A stretch of 64,000 nt of DNA, taken from contig JAPTHN010000011.1 in NCBI GenBank assembly GCA_026936325.1, forward strand, positions 37,234,629-37,298,628, given 5' to 3'. The DNA is from Platynereis dumerilii. Its lineage: Eukaryota > Annelida > Polychaeta > Phyllodocida > Nereididae. Of this stretch, positions 31,790 to 44,600 are shown piece after piece. Each line of letters starts with the position of its first letter. Position 1 is the first letter of the stretch. The notes beneath the pieces were generated by a model. It was not told where the DNA came from, made no database searches, and saw only the letters and a list, made by a program, of their open reading frames with translations. Position numbers and translations under genes: made by a program.

Positions 31790-34351
31790 TCGTTTTTAAA
31801 TTGACCAAGAGAGTTTTGTGTGCACCCATTTAATGACAGACATGTTTCAGTACTATTAAACTGCTGCAGAAACAGTGAAAGGGCCTTGTTAATACCAATT
31901 TCAAAACTACCCGAAGATGTATATCACGGAGAAAAGGCTTTCATGACTGATGAATGCATCGAACTGCAGTCAACCACCCTCGCATCAAGCCCCATACAAT
32001 TTCAAATTCTCTATTCGTATTTCAGGATATCACACGCTGCAAGCAACAATCGAATTGCAGCGGTTTAGGCCTACACACTACACAATGAAACCTTGGAAAT
32101 GGCAATCAACAGATCACTTGACAAGATACCAGAACTTCCCAATAAACAAATGAAAGGGGGACATTTAATATTAAAGGGGGGGGGGGTTTCCATTCCAAAG
32201 TCAAGCAACACCTTGTTGAGAAATACCCCTAAAAACTTGAAGCCCCCCCCCCTCCGGATATCATAAGGTCATCCCCTAAACCCACAACTTACCAATCGCA
32301 ACCCATTTGATGAAATTCACAAGCTCACTGAGCAGAAAATCAAGCGAGCTTTTTATTAATTCCTTTGCAGTAAAATGTAACAATTCCTTGGTTTTCAAAT
32401 ATTTTAATATTTGATTGCAATTTTCCATATCATCCAATCAACAGAGAGTAAATTGTTGTCATGATGTCATGCAGGATTTCTTAAATTAACTAACATGTAC
32501 ATATAATATACATAACATTGAACATTTTTATGTGTACATAAAAATGTTCAAAGTATTTTATGCAAATGGTGCAAATATTTAAAGATAATTTATGAAGACA
32601 GCCAAAATTAGCACATCAACAAATCTCATCATGCTAATCGGAGGAAACTCATTAACATTCAGTAATTGTGAAATAAAGTGTATATATTTACATTTATGTA
32701 TATATGGCTGAAGAAACAAATCTACATGTAAAACCAATTTCATTGTGATCACAAACCCTTATTTTAAATGAACTAACAGTGGCTGAACACAATAAATAAA
32801 TGCTACGATATACAGAAACATTAAAAAAATTATAGTTTCAATAATTTTTGGCTGTGATAGCATAGATATATTGGAATTACATGATTCATAAACAAAAACT
32901 AACTCCTGTGCATAACCACATTTGAATACATGTACAATGTTAGTGTGCAGATTGTACATTAGCAATAAATATATACACACAATATAAACTTATACTTGTA
33001 AAAGTGTAAAATTGCAGGAAAACTCTACAAATTCTCACTGTATCAAACTGTACTAAGGTCCATAATCAGACTATAAATAACAAAAATAATATATTGTATA
33101 TTATGCAGTTCATCAGAAGTCACTCATGCTCTAAGAAATACCACTTATCAGGACAAAATATTCTCAGATAATCGGGTAAGTAACATGTGAGTCTATTAAC
33201 ACTACTACATATTTGATATAAATTTTGTACATGCACATATATATTATATATGTAGCGAAGACAGTGAAAAGCTATCTGTCTGACTCTTCATAGAGAAGTC
33301 CAAAACTTGTGCGCAACTTGGACGATTACAGTCAATATGAACTTGTATTCTTTGCCAGTGTATCACTACTACAACCAAAAGGTGGTACTGAATTGCAAGT
33401 TTTTCAGAGACACTGGTGTGTATAAGGCAAACTATCGCAATCACCGCATGATCCACATCATGTGGATGACCAAACAAAAAATTTTTAAACTGGGACTGAC
33501 TCGAGACAAGATAGTTACTATTACTATAGAGAAAATATATTTATACTAATCTCTTAGCAATTTGAGTAATGTCAAGGACTCAAGGTACATGTCATAAAAT
33601 TTTCAAACTTCCATTGTGATTCTCATTTTTCCATTAGTTCTAATCAAATTCATGGTAATTAACAATTCAACATTCAAATAACAAAGATAGCCAAATACCC
33701 ACATAGCTAATTAAGTCTGATATTCTAAATATTCACTGGACACTGATGAATTAAGAAATCTTTCACTCAAATTCGGAAACAACGTCTTAACCCATCAAAC
33801 TAAGTAACTGCTTCAAAAATCCTCTTTAGCTTTACAAAATGCATATAAATCAGTTAGCATGGTTTTGCCTTGAAATATCACAGAAACCATGTAGTGCAGT
33901 TACACAATATAACAATAACAAGACACACAAATAATTATTGCACATTCCATACTATCACTACTAGATACATTTAATGTCACTATGAGACAAAATCCAGTCA
34001 ATACACATTCAAATTGGGCCAAACACATTCAGTTCTAACTCTTCAATTAATATGACACATACTATAAATATAATGTATACACGTCGAATAGGCTATAGTA
34101 CTCAACCAATAAAATATTCTATAACTCGAAGGAGTATTCACAGTTTTGTAAAAGAACAACAATTCAAGCTATCTGAAGGTTTTCACTGATTGACAGGCAC
34201 ATTTGTAGGAAAACATTGCTTTTCATACATATATACAAATATAATTGTACTTCACATGACTTTATGCATATATACAGTGTACACAACTGATGTAAATATG
34301 AAATAACGAAAAATTTGTAAATTTCCAACATTGGAGTAGATGTATAACACA
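31790..34351. other. Tail-to-tail intergenic region, IDO and FGD 3' ends
   Basis: No supported gene. A G-run (32166-32188) and a C-run (32243-32255) face each other. The AT-rich part, 32.4-34.35 kb, probably includes the FGD 3' UTR, but I cannot place its polyadenylation site. Confidence 0.4.
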
Positions 34352-37300
34352 TCAAGGCTGAGTAGCTTGCTGTAAAGCTGAAATCCATCTGAAAGAGACA
34401 AAAAATAAGTCAAGCTATGATGCAATATAAAAGTAGCTTAATACTATCTTTAAAAGCACAAAATTTGTATATGTCAATGTTCAGATTACCAGCTTTTAAA
34501 AAGTTTTCATCATTGTCAAGTACAGATGAGCAGCCTACTTGAAACATCTCATGAGGCAAATGACTGCTTTCATTCTCCTCCCAAGTAATAATTTTGGAAG
34601 GTAGATTTATGGCATTCTCACAAGTCGGGGTCTGTCACTGCGAGCTGCACAGGGAGCACGAGAGGCTCTGACGTTGTGAGAATGGGTAGATGGGTGATTT
34701 GGACTAGGGCTATCACGATTACAGAATTTCAAAATCGATTAATCTATGGCCTAAAATCGAATCGTAATCGATTAATCGCCATTTTCCCGCCATTCTAAAC
34801 AGCCAGTGAAATTCTATTCTTTTCTATATGATTGACTTGAAGCAGAGCTAAGAGCCCAATATATTCCATTGAAAATGCTAATTTCAATTAGGATTTCACA
34901 CTTTCTTGTCTTCAATCAGGTACAACCAATCCACTTGACTAATCCAGTTGCAATTCATTCTTAACACCTGGAAATTAAAAGTAATACAGTGGCATGCAGT
35001 GCCTTCCAGGTACAAACTAACAAATAACAGATTAATCGATTTTGTAAACTAAAATAGATTTTTAACTCAAATCTAATCGGCGGCGATTAATCGGTTAATC
35101 GTGAGAGCCCTAATTTGGACTAAAGCCGTCAAGGGCAGGGGGGATATAGCAATGACACAAGAATGATTGAAAGCTGTCCAACACAAGGCCGAGTGACCCG
35201 ACCAGAGCTGGAAAAAAAAGAAATCTTACTTGTCCCTGGATGATTCAGATTCTGTTCTGAATGTGATCTCTGTTGTTCCTGTGTGAGTGACTTCAAACAC
35301 CAACCTCGGCTCTATTCCTTCAAACCACTGCAAGGAAAGAAAATCAGTTAGTCACAAAGGCGTAAATAATTCAATCTCTCATGCATACATTCAAAGAAAA
35401 AAAGAAATTTAAGATCGTCAGAAGTCTTGCATGATCATCACAATAAGTCCATATATAATAGTTTTAAAAGTGACAAGCTAATTCATCAAACATTTTCACA
35501 CTCAACAGTGATAAAGCACTCACAGCCGCAGAGGCTTCTGGACCAATGTAGATGACATATAGACAATATTATGTTACTGTATAATGGCGTGTCTCAATCA
35601 GTGTCATGAACATGATTCAGGAGCCCATGTAAGCTCGTAGCAACACTAAAACATAACAGGTTTGTGTTAAGACTTATATTATGTGTACTAATTTGTGTGT
35701 CAAATTTACGTGACAGACTTACTATTTCTTGCACATTCAAACAAGACAAGAATCTTGGGTGACAGGTGCAATTATTCAATAAATAATACAAACAAACCAC
35801 AAATACAAAACAGAATGCATTATAAAAAGAATGAAACAGAGATTTAAGTATTAACAATTTTCGGGATGCCAGGTGAGACCGAAGAGCCCTATCAAAGTGT
35901 CACTATTCCATTTGCATTTCCAGTTTTCAGCTTGGGGTCATCGAAAAATGGAAAACAATTGGATAAATCGACACACATCATTATGCATTAAGGAGAATGA
36001 GTATTAATTAGGCCAAAAGCAATTTTTTGTGGATGTAGAGATTGTAGTCAAAGAGTTAATTGAATGAGTTTCAATACAAGAAACTCAAATATAACAGAAA
36101 ACAGTTTATTTGTGAATTATATGCCCACACAAGTTTGTGTCCAAAGTTCCAAACTGAGATATTTCATCAGGTTACAAACACCATTCTGTATTTTTAAGTT
36201 AGGCAATGATTAAGACAAGAGAAAGTCCAGGCATGCAAGAAAAATATATCTAGAGTACAGTAGATGGGATACAGATCTTAAAGGAATATCGAAACAGTAA
36301 ACAAATTTCATGCACAATGAAAAGGAGGAAGCATCTCCACCAACAAAACAACCACAGAATCTAGAAGGAATATGCATACCACATGCTCAACTTCTTTGGG
36401 CTAAAACAAAACAGTACAAAACATTTTAAGTCTTAGTTAATAGGTTTTTTAACGCAGGAAAATAAAATGGCTCTATAGGATTTAAATAAAAAAGGAAAAC
36501 AAAGTTACTCTTAATTAATCTAGGAATACTACAAATTCACCCAAAACAGCTACAAAGTTTTAGATGGGAGTTCAATCACTTAATAAATTACTAAAATTCC
36601 TTCATGGAAGTTTTGCAAAAATCTAAGAATCACGATTTAGTAACTACTAAATCCTGTCCATGTGGCATTGTGATAGCCTATCATAGGGAGACAAAAGGCA
36701 CAAAGCTTCATCAGGCCACCAACAACCCACCATAGCAAATTGTAGCAAAGTATTAAAATCTTATCACCAGATGAAAGTTCCAAAAATAGTGCTTAGTATC
36801 TCGTTCTTTTAATCATTTATCGCACAACATACAGCAGACTTACACTACCATTCATAAAACATGGTGTGTATTAGTCACACTCACATGTCATAAGACCCAT
36901 TAATCAACAATACACTAACAATGCACTGACAGCAGGATATAACACAAGATAACAAGCTCACTGTACTCACAGTTGTATAAGTTCGGATTTCATATCCTAG
37001 AAGTACCAGACTCTCTTTAGCAGCTGTGTCCTGTGATAAAAAAGCAAAACAAACATGTAATAGGATGTCAGACATTGTCAGTCCTTGTCAGATGTCATCA
37101 TGTTACTACTATTTCCTACTCAACATGTCAGTCATGGTTTATTCGGCTTATGACAGAATAACATCAATTATTTTGGCTGCAGTCAACATAGCAATTGACA
37201 AAATGATTGTGAATGTCAAATTTGCTCAATAAGATGCATGGTCTCAAATTAACACAGACCCCTCAAAAAGAGTAGGTTATTTTTTACGCCCTATAGTTTC

Positions 37301-38698
37301 TTTATCTCTGGTTACCATGTGGTACATGTACACAATACATACAAGGTACAACATTATAATCCCAAACTGTGAAATAACATTATGTAACAGGGACTTCATA
37401 TGACAATCAATTTTTTTTACATAAGACTTTGTAGTACAAGTGACTTAACCTATAATCCGATGACAATATTTAGGTTCATGAATCATGAATGAGACATCGG
37501 GTCAAAGTAGACTACACTTTGACCCGGATTAGAAGGGAAAATAATCCCGGGTAGCCATATCATATACAGGAAAAGTAGCGTGGTGAAGGATTTGGGGGAT
37601 TAAAATTCATCTGGACCACAATACAGGGAGTTATCCAAGAAACTATAACCAATATCTATTACATCCTTGACATATGTTGAACTGCATTCCCAATAATAGA
37701 TCGAGTTACTGGTTGTCCACGTCCTGGAATCATACAGGTCCATCAAAATCATAAAATAGGCAGGAGTGACTCACTCAAATTGCTAAATAGTTAATGCTTA
37801 CCAGGGATCATGCCTATACTATTGTGACACAGATTTGTCTCCCAATCTCATCCTTTGTCATTGTTTGAAAATTGCACAAAATATTAACTTTTCAATTTGC
37901 CTCCACACATGATGGATGAAATACAATAGCTTCAATTCATCAGTTGGTCTGATCAGACTCTGATGCCAATAAGCGTCAATTTTGAATAAAATGTTCCTTC
38001 ATTTAGGCCTACCTCTGAAGCTTTGAATGTGAAGAGTGCATTATCTTTCAGCACGAACCATTTCTTTTTCCACTTATTTCGACTCCACACTTTCAAGTAT
38101 CCACTCATCTCAGCATCCTCGTCATTTGCTTTAACCTGAAACAAGACAATTAATTCATCAATTTCTCAATTTGTTCATGCTTCAATTTTATAATCCTCTT
38201 CTGTACCACAGGACCACAGGACGGGTGGATGATTGGGGCTTTGAGTCCTGTATTTATGCACTTGGTTGGGCTAATTAGAACATGAGGACACAGCAATGAG
38301 GTGAAGGACGATTGAAATTACTGTCCAACTGAAGTCTAGTTAGCACGGCCCAACATAAGCTGGAATCAAACCTGGGACCGAACGATTGGAAAACCAGAAC
38401 ACTACCAACTGAGCTAATCCAAGCATAACACACAATTACATGTATCTCTGATTTTCTGTTTGGAGCATAATTTGGGTAACAAATTTATTTTCAGGATAAA
38501 CATTTACATGTTTACCAAACCCAGCATAGACCTGTTTAAAGCTCATTATTATTCATAAACCCAATACAAGTATCAATTTCATTTTACTTACTTCATGCAA
38601 AATAGATGGCCTCTTGACATACTTTCTTCCTGACTTCAAACTTGGCCATTTGAAGCGACTCATAGCACCAGGAGGGAGGGGTGGCCCATCTTTGGCTT
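34352..38698 (-). CDS. FGD exons 17-22: linker and C-terminal PH domain
   Basis: Exons 38592-38698, 38013-38135, 36971-37030, 36380-36400, 35230-35327 and 34352-34388. They encode a linker (KDGPPLPPGAMSRFKWPSLK), then the second PH domain: EMSGYLKVWSRNKWKKKWFV, LKDNALFTFKAS, SLVLLGYEIRTYTT, PKEVEHV (21-nt microexon), WFEGIEPRLVFEVTHTG, and the last PH helix KWISALQQATQP before TGA at 34354-34352. The Trp of the C-terminal helix, invariant in PH domains, is present. Confidence 0.9.
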
Positions 38699-41600
38699 CT
38701 ATACAAATCAAAAATATTGATCTTAATGATACAATTGTTGGTTTTTTTTAGTACTTCTACTTATTGATTTCACCTCAGAAATAGTATGGTGATTCTGACC
38801 ACAAAAGGAGGCCCAGAAACAACCATGCATAGCCATCCGATGGAGTCCAGGATAAACTAAAAGTACATTTCTCAGGCCAACATCAGGAATCTCTTTTTCT
38901 CTTCTTCTCACAAGAGTTGCACACATTTTTGAAAGAATGGCACATTAGAGATGTCATACGCTTACCATTTCTCAATGTTTTGTAGCATATGGAGCACACC
39001 CTGGCCGCTTTGTGGCTGAGGTATTTGAGAGGTGCCTTGAAATCTGAACAGTGGTGGCATATAATCTGAAAATGAACATTATAAAGTTGAAACAAGCATC
39101 TTTTTAAGTCTATGGCTATCTTAACATCAGGCAGAATAATTAATTGGTCTTTCATCTTTTTAAATTGCGGCCATTGTAACTGAATCGCGTCTGTAACTCT
39201 TGGTGCTCCCCCTTATTAATGTACATAGCGTCCAATAACTTTGATAGTTTTATTATTTTGTCCCGTGTTCCACTTAATTGGTAACAACAATGAATTGTCT
39301 TAGAGTGCCCTGATAAAAATCACATCAGTCTACCATTTGTCAGAAATTGGGCAATTCATTCAAACCAGATAAACAACTTAGGCTTATGTGGTAACTTTGA
39401 TTCTACCCCATCATTTCTCATCAAGAAAATACAGAAGCAAAAAAAAAGGACCTAGTGGCTTCAGTTCAATCAATTAACAAACGAACATCAATCATACTTT
39501 CTTTAGGCATATAGTGAACCAATTTGAAGTGATATAATCTTAAATTAAAACATACAAGAATGAAACAGACATACTGCCTAATCAGCGTATTTACCTTGCC
39601 ACATGCTCTGCAATGATGTCTGCGAAATGCGATGGTGAACTCCGACGTACACAGCATGCACATTGAGACTCTTGCATCAGGGACCCAAACAGGCGCTTCA
39701 CTGCCAAGCACGATAGGTTCTTTTGGCTCCTCAATTTTTTCTGGCACCTTAGTCTTACTTTGACGTTGAGCGAGTTCCTAAAGTCAAAAATTAAATACTC
39801 TGTCAAGTTAATTAACTCAGAATTTCCTAGTTTGTTAAGAGACAGTTCCAATGCGATAAGGAATTTCAAAGAAAGTCGGTCAACATCACTCTTAATAGTA
39901 TCATTGTTGCAAATACATACTCTCAATTTCTCCGCGAAGCTTTCTTGTTTACTTGAGTCATAAACCATTGCTCCCCGAATCACTTCTAGCCATTCATCTC
40001 TTTCCTCTGGTGAACTGTATAATAGATATAGATAGATATACAGTGGGGTGCGAAAGTTTGGGCACCCTTGGAGGGGGACACATTTTTTCAAATTTCAGAC
40101 AAACCACCTGCAAAATCTTTGATTTTCAGTACACTATTGTTTATTTTATTTCTTTAATGGATCTCTCTGAGACGATGACCTGATCTTTTAATTTTTTTTG
40201 GGGGGTGGGGGGCATCTCGCCAGCAATAAGTAGGCTACTTGTCTTAGAGATGTCCTCCCTCTTTACTGTAACATAATATTTCAGAAATAAATAAAATATC
40301 TTCCAGTCTTGAGTCTTGATGCAATGCCTCTAACTACTTTTAGCAATAGTTCTATCTTCACAGCAACTTACCTTGCAGCAACAGTGAAAGACCGCTGTGG
40401 GCTAATCAAGTTAAATTCATTCTCATAATCTTCCTTTTTTGGCAGATTGACCTGAAAGGAATATAATGATTTCCCAGAATTTTTTTTGACAAACTTGACA
40501 TTATCTAACAAGGTGGTAGAATCTACACTCTGGGTTGGTAGAACTTGCCTTAATTTCAAAAACAGGTTATCAGACAATTTGTTTCTGCACAGGCGTAATC
40601 CAATAGGCCTAATGGACAAAAACCATTTCCATTCATGACTCATGAGCCAAAAACTTCAAGGCACCAATGTCAATACCACATGCATTTTCAAATGACATCA
40701 AAGCCAAATCACACCAAAACAGCTTTAAATTTTCCCTAAACGCAACAATATATAATTTTAAATGTGCAATTTTTTTAAAAATCTATTCAATCAAACACCA
40801 AATGCACTACTCATGTCATATGCTACCTGACTGTGTATCATTCTCAGGACCCCACTTTTGTTGGCCATCCGGACATCTTCATCATAACATTATACTTCTT
40901 TTCATTTTCATTTCATTAGATAATCCCATTTCTGGTTATTTCATGTATGTCGCACATCAGCTGTATATGCAGCATTTATGCACTGATGAATTTGTTAAAT
41001 AAATCAAATCAAATATATAATATCGTCCGGGTTTACCTTCAAGTCCGTTAGAGGAATGACATTCTTCAACTTATATCCTCCTGCCACATGAGTCGTGATC
41101 AGTAAGACATCACTCATCTGGAAGGCAATTATCATTTTATATGAATTATAATCTCAATGAATGGCAAAAATATACACATGCGAAACATCACAACCAGCTT
41201 TGAGGCAACTTACCAAAAAGAGCATCCGTGGCTGCAAAACCTTCCTCGATATTTTTTGCAGGATTCCTTCCTTTATGAAATACTGAAAATTAAACACGAA
41301 TATCGTTCATAAAAAGACAGTCACTGACATCACTAAACTCATTAAGTTCAATGATTCTCTCATTTAGACTATGTCATAAACTGCACCAAATGCTGCAGCC
41401 AGAGGCTGTCTTGAGATAGAACACATTTCATTGGGACTTTCCTGCATTATGATGTTGCAACGGTTGTTTAATTTTGCTGTGATGTGAAAAATCCTCCTGG
41501 CCCCCGATTGGCTGTAGCAGACAAATTTTGCCATTGCAACACCTTGTAATGGGTGCCAATTTTACCGTTTTCTATTGCTTCAAATTGACGTCGTTCGATT

Positions 41601-44600
41601 CAAAAGTTTTCATCTGGTTTTAGCTGTTTTGTGGAAATGTAGGAACCTCAGGTCAGTTCATGCAGGTTTTAAATAACTTTTTCTGGGAAAAGCAGTCAAA
41701 GATGTCCTATATATTGCCCCAGGCAGCTCTGCCGAGGTGCGACAAATTCTAAGTAGCAGTGTGCTAAAAGCACTCAATGGTTTGTTGTCTGACAACAACT
41801 ACGTTGTTGTTGGTCAGTCTTTGTCTGACTTACCAGCGCGTGCAGACTCTTGCAATGGGAAGAATCTTTCAACTCAGAAGAAAGTTAAGATTGAATGAAA
41901 CTGACTTACCCTTCCAGGCTTTATAACTTCAAAGTCGCCAATGAGGTTGCCCTGGATTTCTTGTAACTTTTTCAAATTATCCTGTATCAAAGCAAAATCC
42001 AATTTTAAATTGTACGGTAGACGGATGGAAAGAAAGATATGGTAAGTGAAGTTCTCTACCAAACTCATGACAAGGCAAAAAATGAACAAATTAATTCTCA
42101 ACATAAAATACGTATAAGTGTCAAGACCAAATACATTGATTCCGGCATGGTTTTAAAAAAATCTTATAACTTAGCAGATTGTATAATTCATATTGCAAAG
42201 TCTTAATCATTTGTTTTTATTTCTCTACCCCTTCGTATTTATTTTTCCAAAAATACGGCATTTATTATTGAAGGCAAAAGAATTCCAGTCAAACTTCACT
42301 AGAATAAGTTTGTTCAACCTTCCAATTAATAGCACACAGGCCTATATTAATCACATGCAATTTTCCTCCCACTTACTCTGTATTTGGCACTTTCATTGGC
42401 ATGCTCTGCCACTTCATTGAGGATAGCAAGGGCTTTTTTCGTCTGCTCATGTTCATCAGTATCCTCTATTAATTGGTTCAAATAATCTGGAAAGAAGAGA
42501 TCACACAGCTATGTTATTTTTAAAATAACCAAACCATGCATACATCGGAATTTCACACAAATGCATGCAATATTGTAAGCCTGTAAGTGACACCATATTA
42601 ACACTTTAATGGAACTAACTTTAATATTTGAGATAAAAGGAATATTCGTTTACATTCAAATTGTGATTGCTAAATAGCTGTGAACCAAAACTTGTAAGTA
42701 CAGTGCCACCTGTAAATAATTGAAATGAGTGATGTTTTGCCATTGGTTCAATGCAAAGCAAACTCAAGCAAATAGCAGGAATTTTCATCCAAAGAGATGA
42801 AAACATATTGGGTCATCAAGGCAAATATTTGAGGCATTTGTGATAACAATGGCTGCCAATTTTCTTTGCTGTACTCAAGAGTTAGGTATAGGTCAATGTC
42901 TTTGATAAGTGAAACACAAGGCCAATGTTATTTCAATGGGAGGTTCACTCACTTACCCAAGACTATGACCCATATCTATGTTCAGCAAAGATAATTGGCA
43001 GCCATTTGTATCCCAAATGCTTCAAATGTCATCATTTATGACCCCATATATATCTTCTCATCGGATGTTATTCCTTGATTCCACATGCAGTTTAGTTGAG
43101 GACATAGCATTGTCCCAATGGCAAAGCATAACCCGTTTCACTAAGTTACAGGCGGCACTGTACAATGTGTACATTATCTTTATGTTTTGCTTACCAAGCA
43201 GAAGCAGTCTGTACTGAGGTATTCTCTGGATCGGTTTCAACATGAAATGTTTCAAAGCTAATTTCTTGCAATGTGACTCCTGGGAAAAAGAATAGGAAAC
43301 ATGAATCAATTATTAGGGATCTTCCGATGCGATACCAAGTATCCTTATCAGTCAAGCACCAAAAAGCAGTATAGGTATCAGATAAGAGGCACTGCTCCTT
43401 GTGTAACCAATGGTATCAGTATTGGAATGGTATCGGTATCGGTGGTAGTGACAATAAAATACTTGCATCAGTTAGGATCCGAAGTGAAAAAGTGGTATCG
43501 GAGCATCACCATCAATAGTAACTATTTACAGTGCAACCTCTTTATATCGCGGTCCTTGGGAGACATACTTTGCTTCCCGCGATATAGCAGAGGTCCTCTC
43601 TATTTCGCGGTTGACTGCCACGCCCCCTAGCCTGTGTGACGGCCGCGATCATTCAACCAGAACGACGAACGTCACAGTGCTCACTTGTGTCTAGCAGACA
43701 CAGCAGCTTCCTCTTGATGATGAACATCACATGTGATCACGATTACGGAGATAATTTTGTAATTGTGTAATCTAATGGCTGATATTGAGCAATGTCTCTG
43801 TTTGATATGCCTAATTGCTATTGTGGATTGGATTGGATGACTGCATTGTCTGGCTTATGGCAATCAAGAATACACTCAGCTCAGTTGGCCTATTGGGCTT
43901 AGAAAATGGACATTCAATTGACATTGAAGAAATGGACAAGTTTAGGAAAATGGCATAACACATAATTTGATTATTTCATTATTGTCAGATAAAATATTTA
44001 TAACATTTGGCTATAACTATAACATGTGGCTGTACACTGTACAAAAGACATAGCATCTTTGCAAGTAAGCTGGAATTTTAAAAAGCTGTGATCTGCTGAA
44101 TGGCCGCCATTCGGTGCCGCATAGGCGTGCCGCAGGGATCAACTCTTGGGCCGCTCCTCTTCATGGTTTTTGTTAATGATTTACCTTTATTTGTAAAAAA
44201 TGGTCACTGTACTATGTATGCAGATGATACTATTATTTATGTTCAGGATGAAAATGTCAATAATCTGTCTTCAAAACTTAATGATGAACTAGCTGATGTC
44301 TTAAATTGGTATAGTGCAAATAAACTTATTCTTAATATTGAAAAATCTAATGCTATGCTTATAGGACGATGTATAGATGATTCTAAAAGAAATCAACTTT
44401 CTGTTAATTTAGACAATACAAGTCTTCAAAATGTACTTTGCACAAAATACCTTGGTGTTTATATTGATGAACAACTCAAATTTGAATTACATATTAATGA
44501 ACTTATTAAGAAATTGTCTGCCAAATTGTCATGGTTATCTAGATTACGAACTGTTGTTCCAAAATCTATACTTATGCTAACATTTAAGACTTACATTCAG

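Noticed and set aside
31820-32153. Small ORFs just after IDO
   Set aside because: No homology and no splice sites fitting IDO, which already ends with its conserved C-terminus and stop at 31491.
38360-38420. tRNA gene on the minus strand
   Set aside because: Same reasoning: a tRNA-derived SINE head followed by a SINE body that recurs at 34590-35210.
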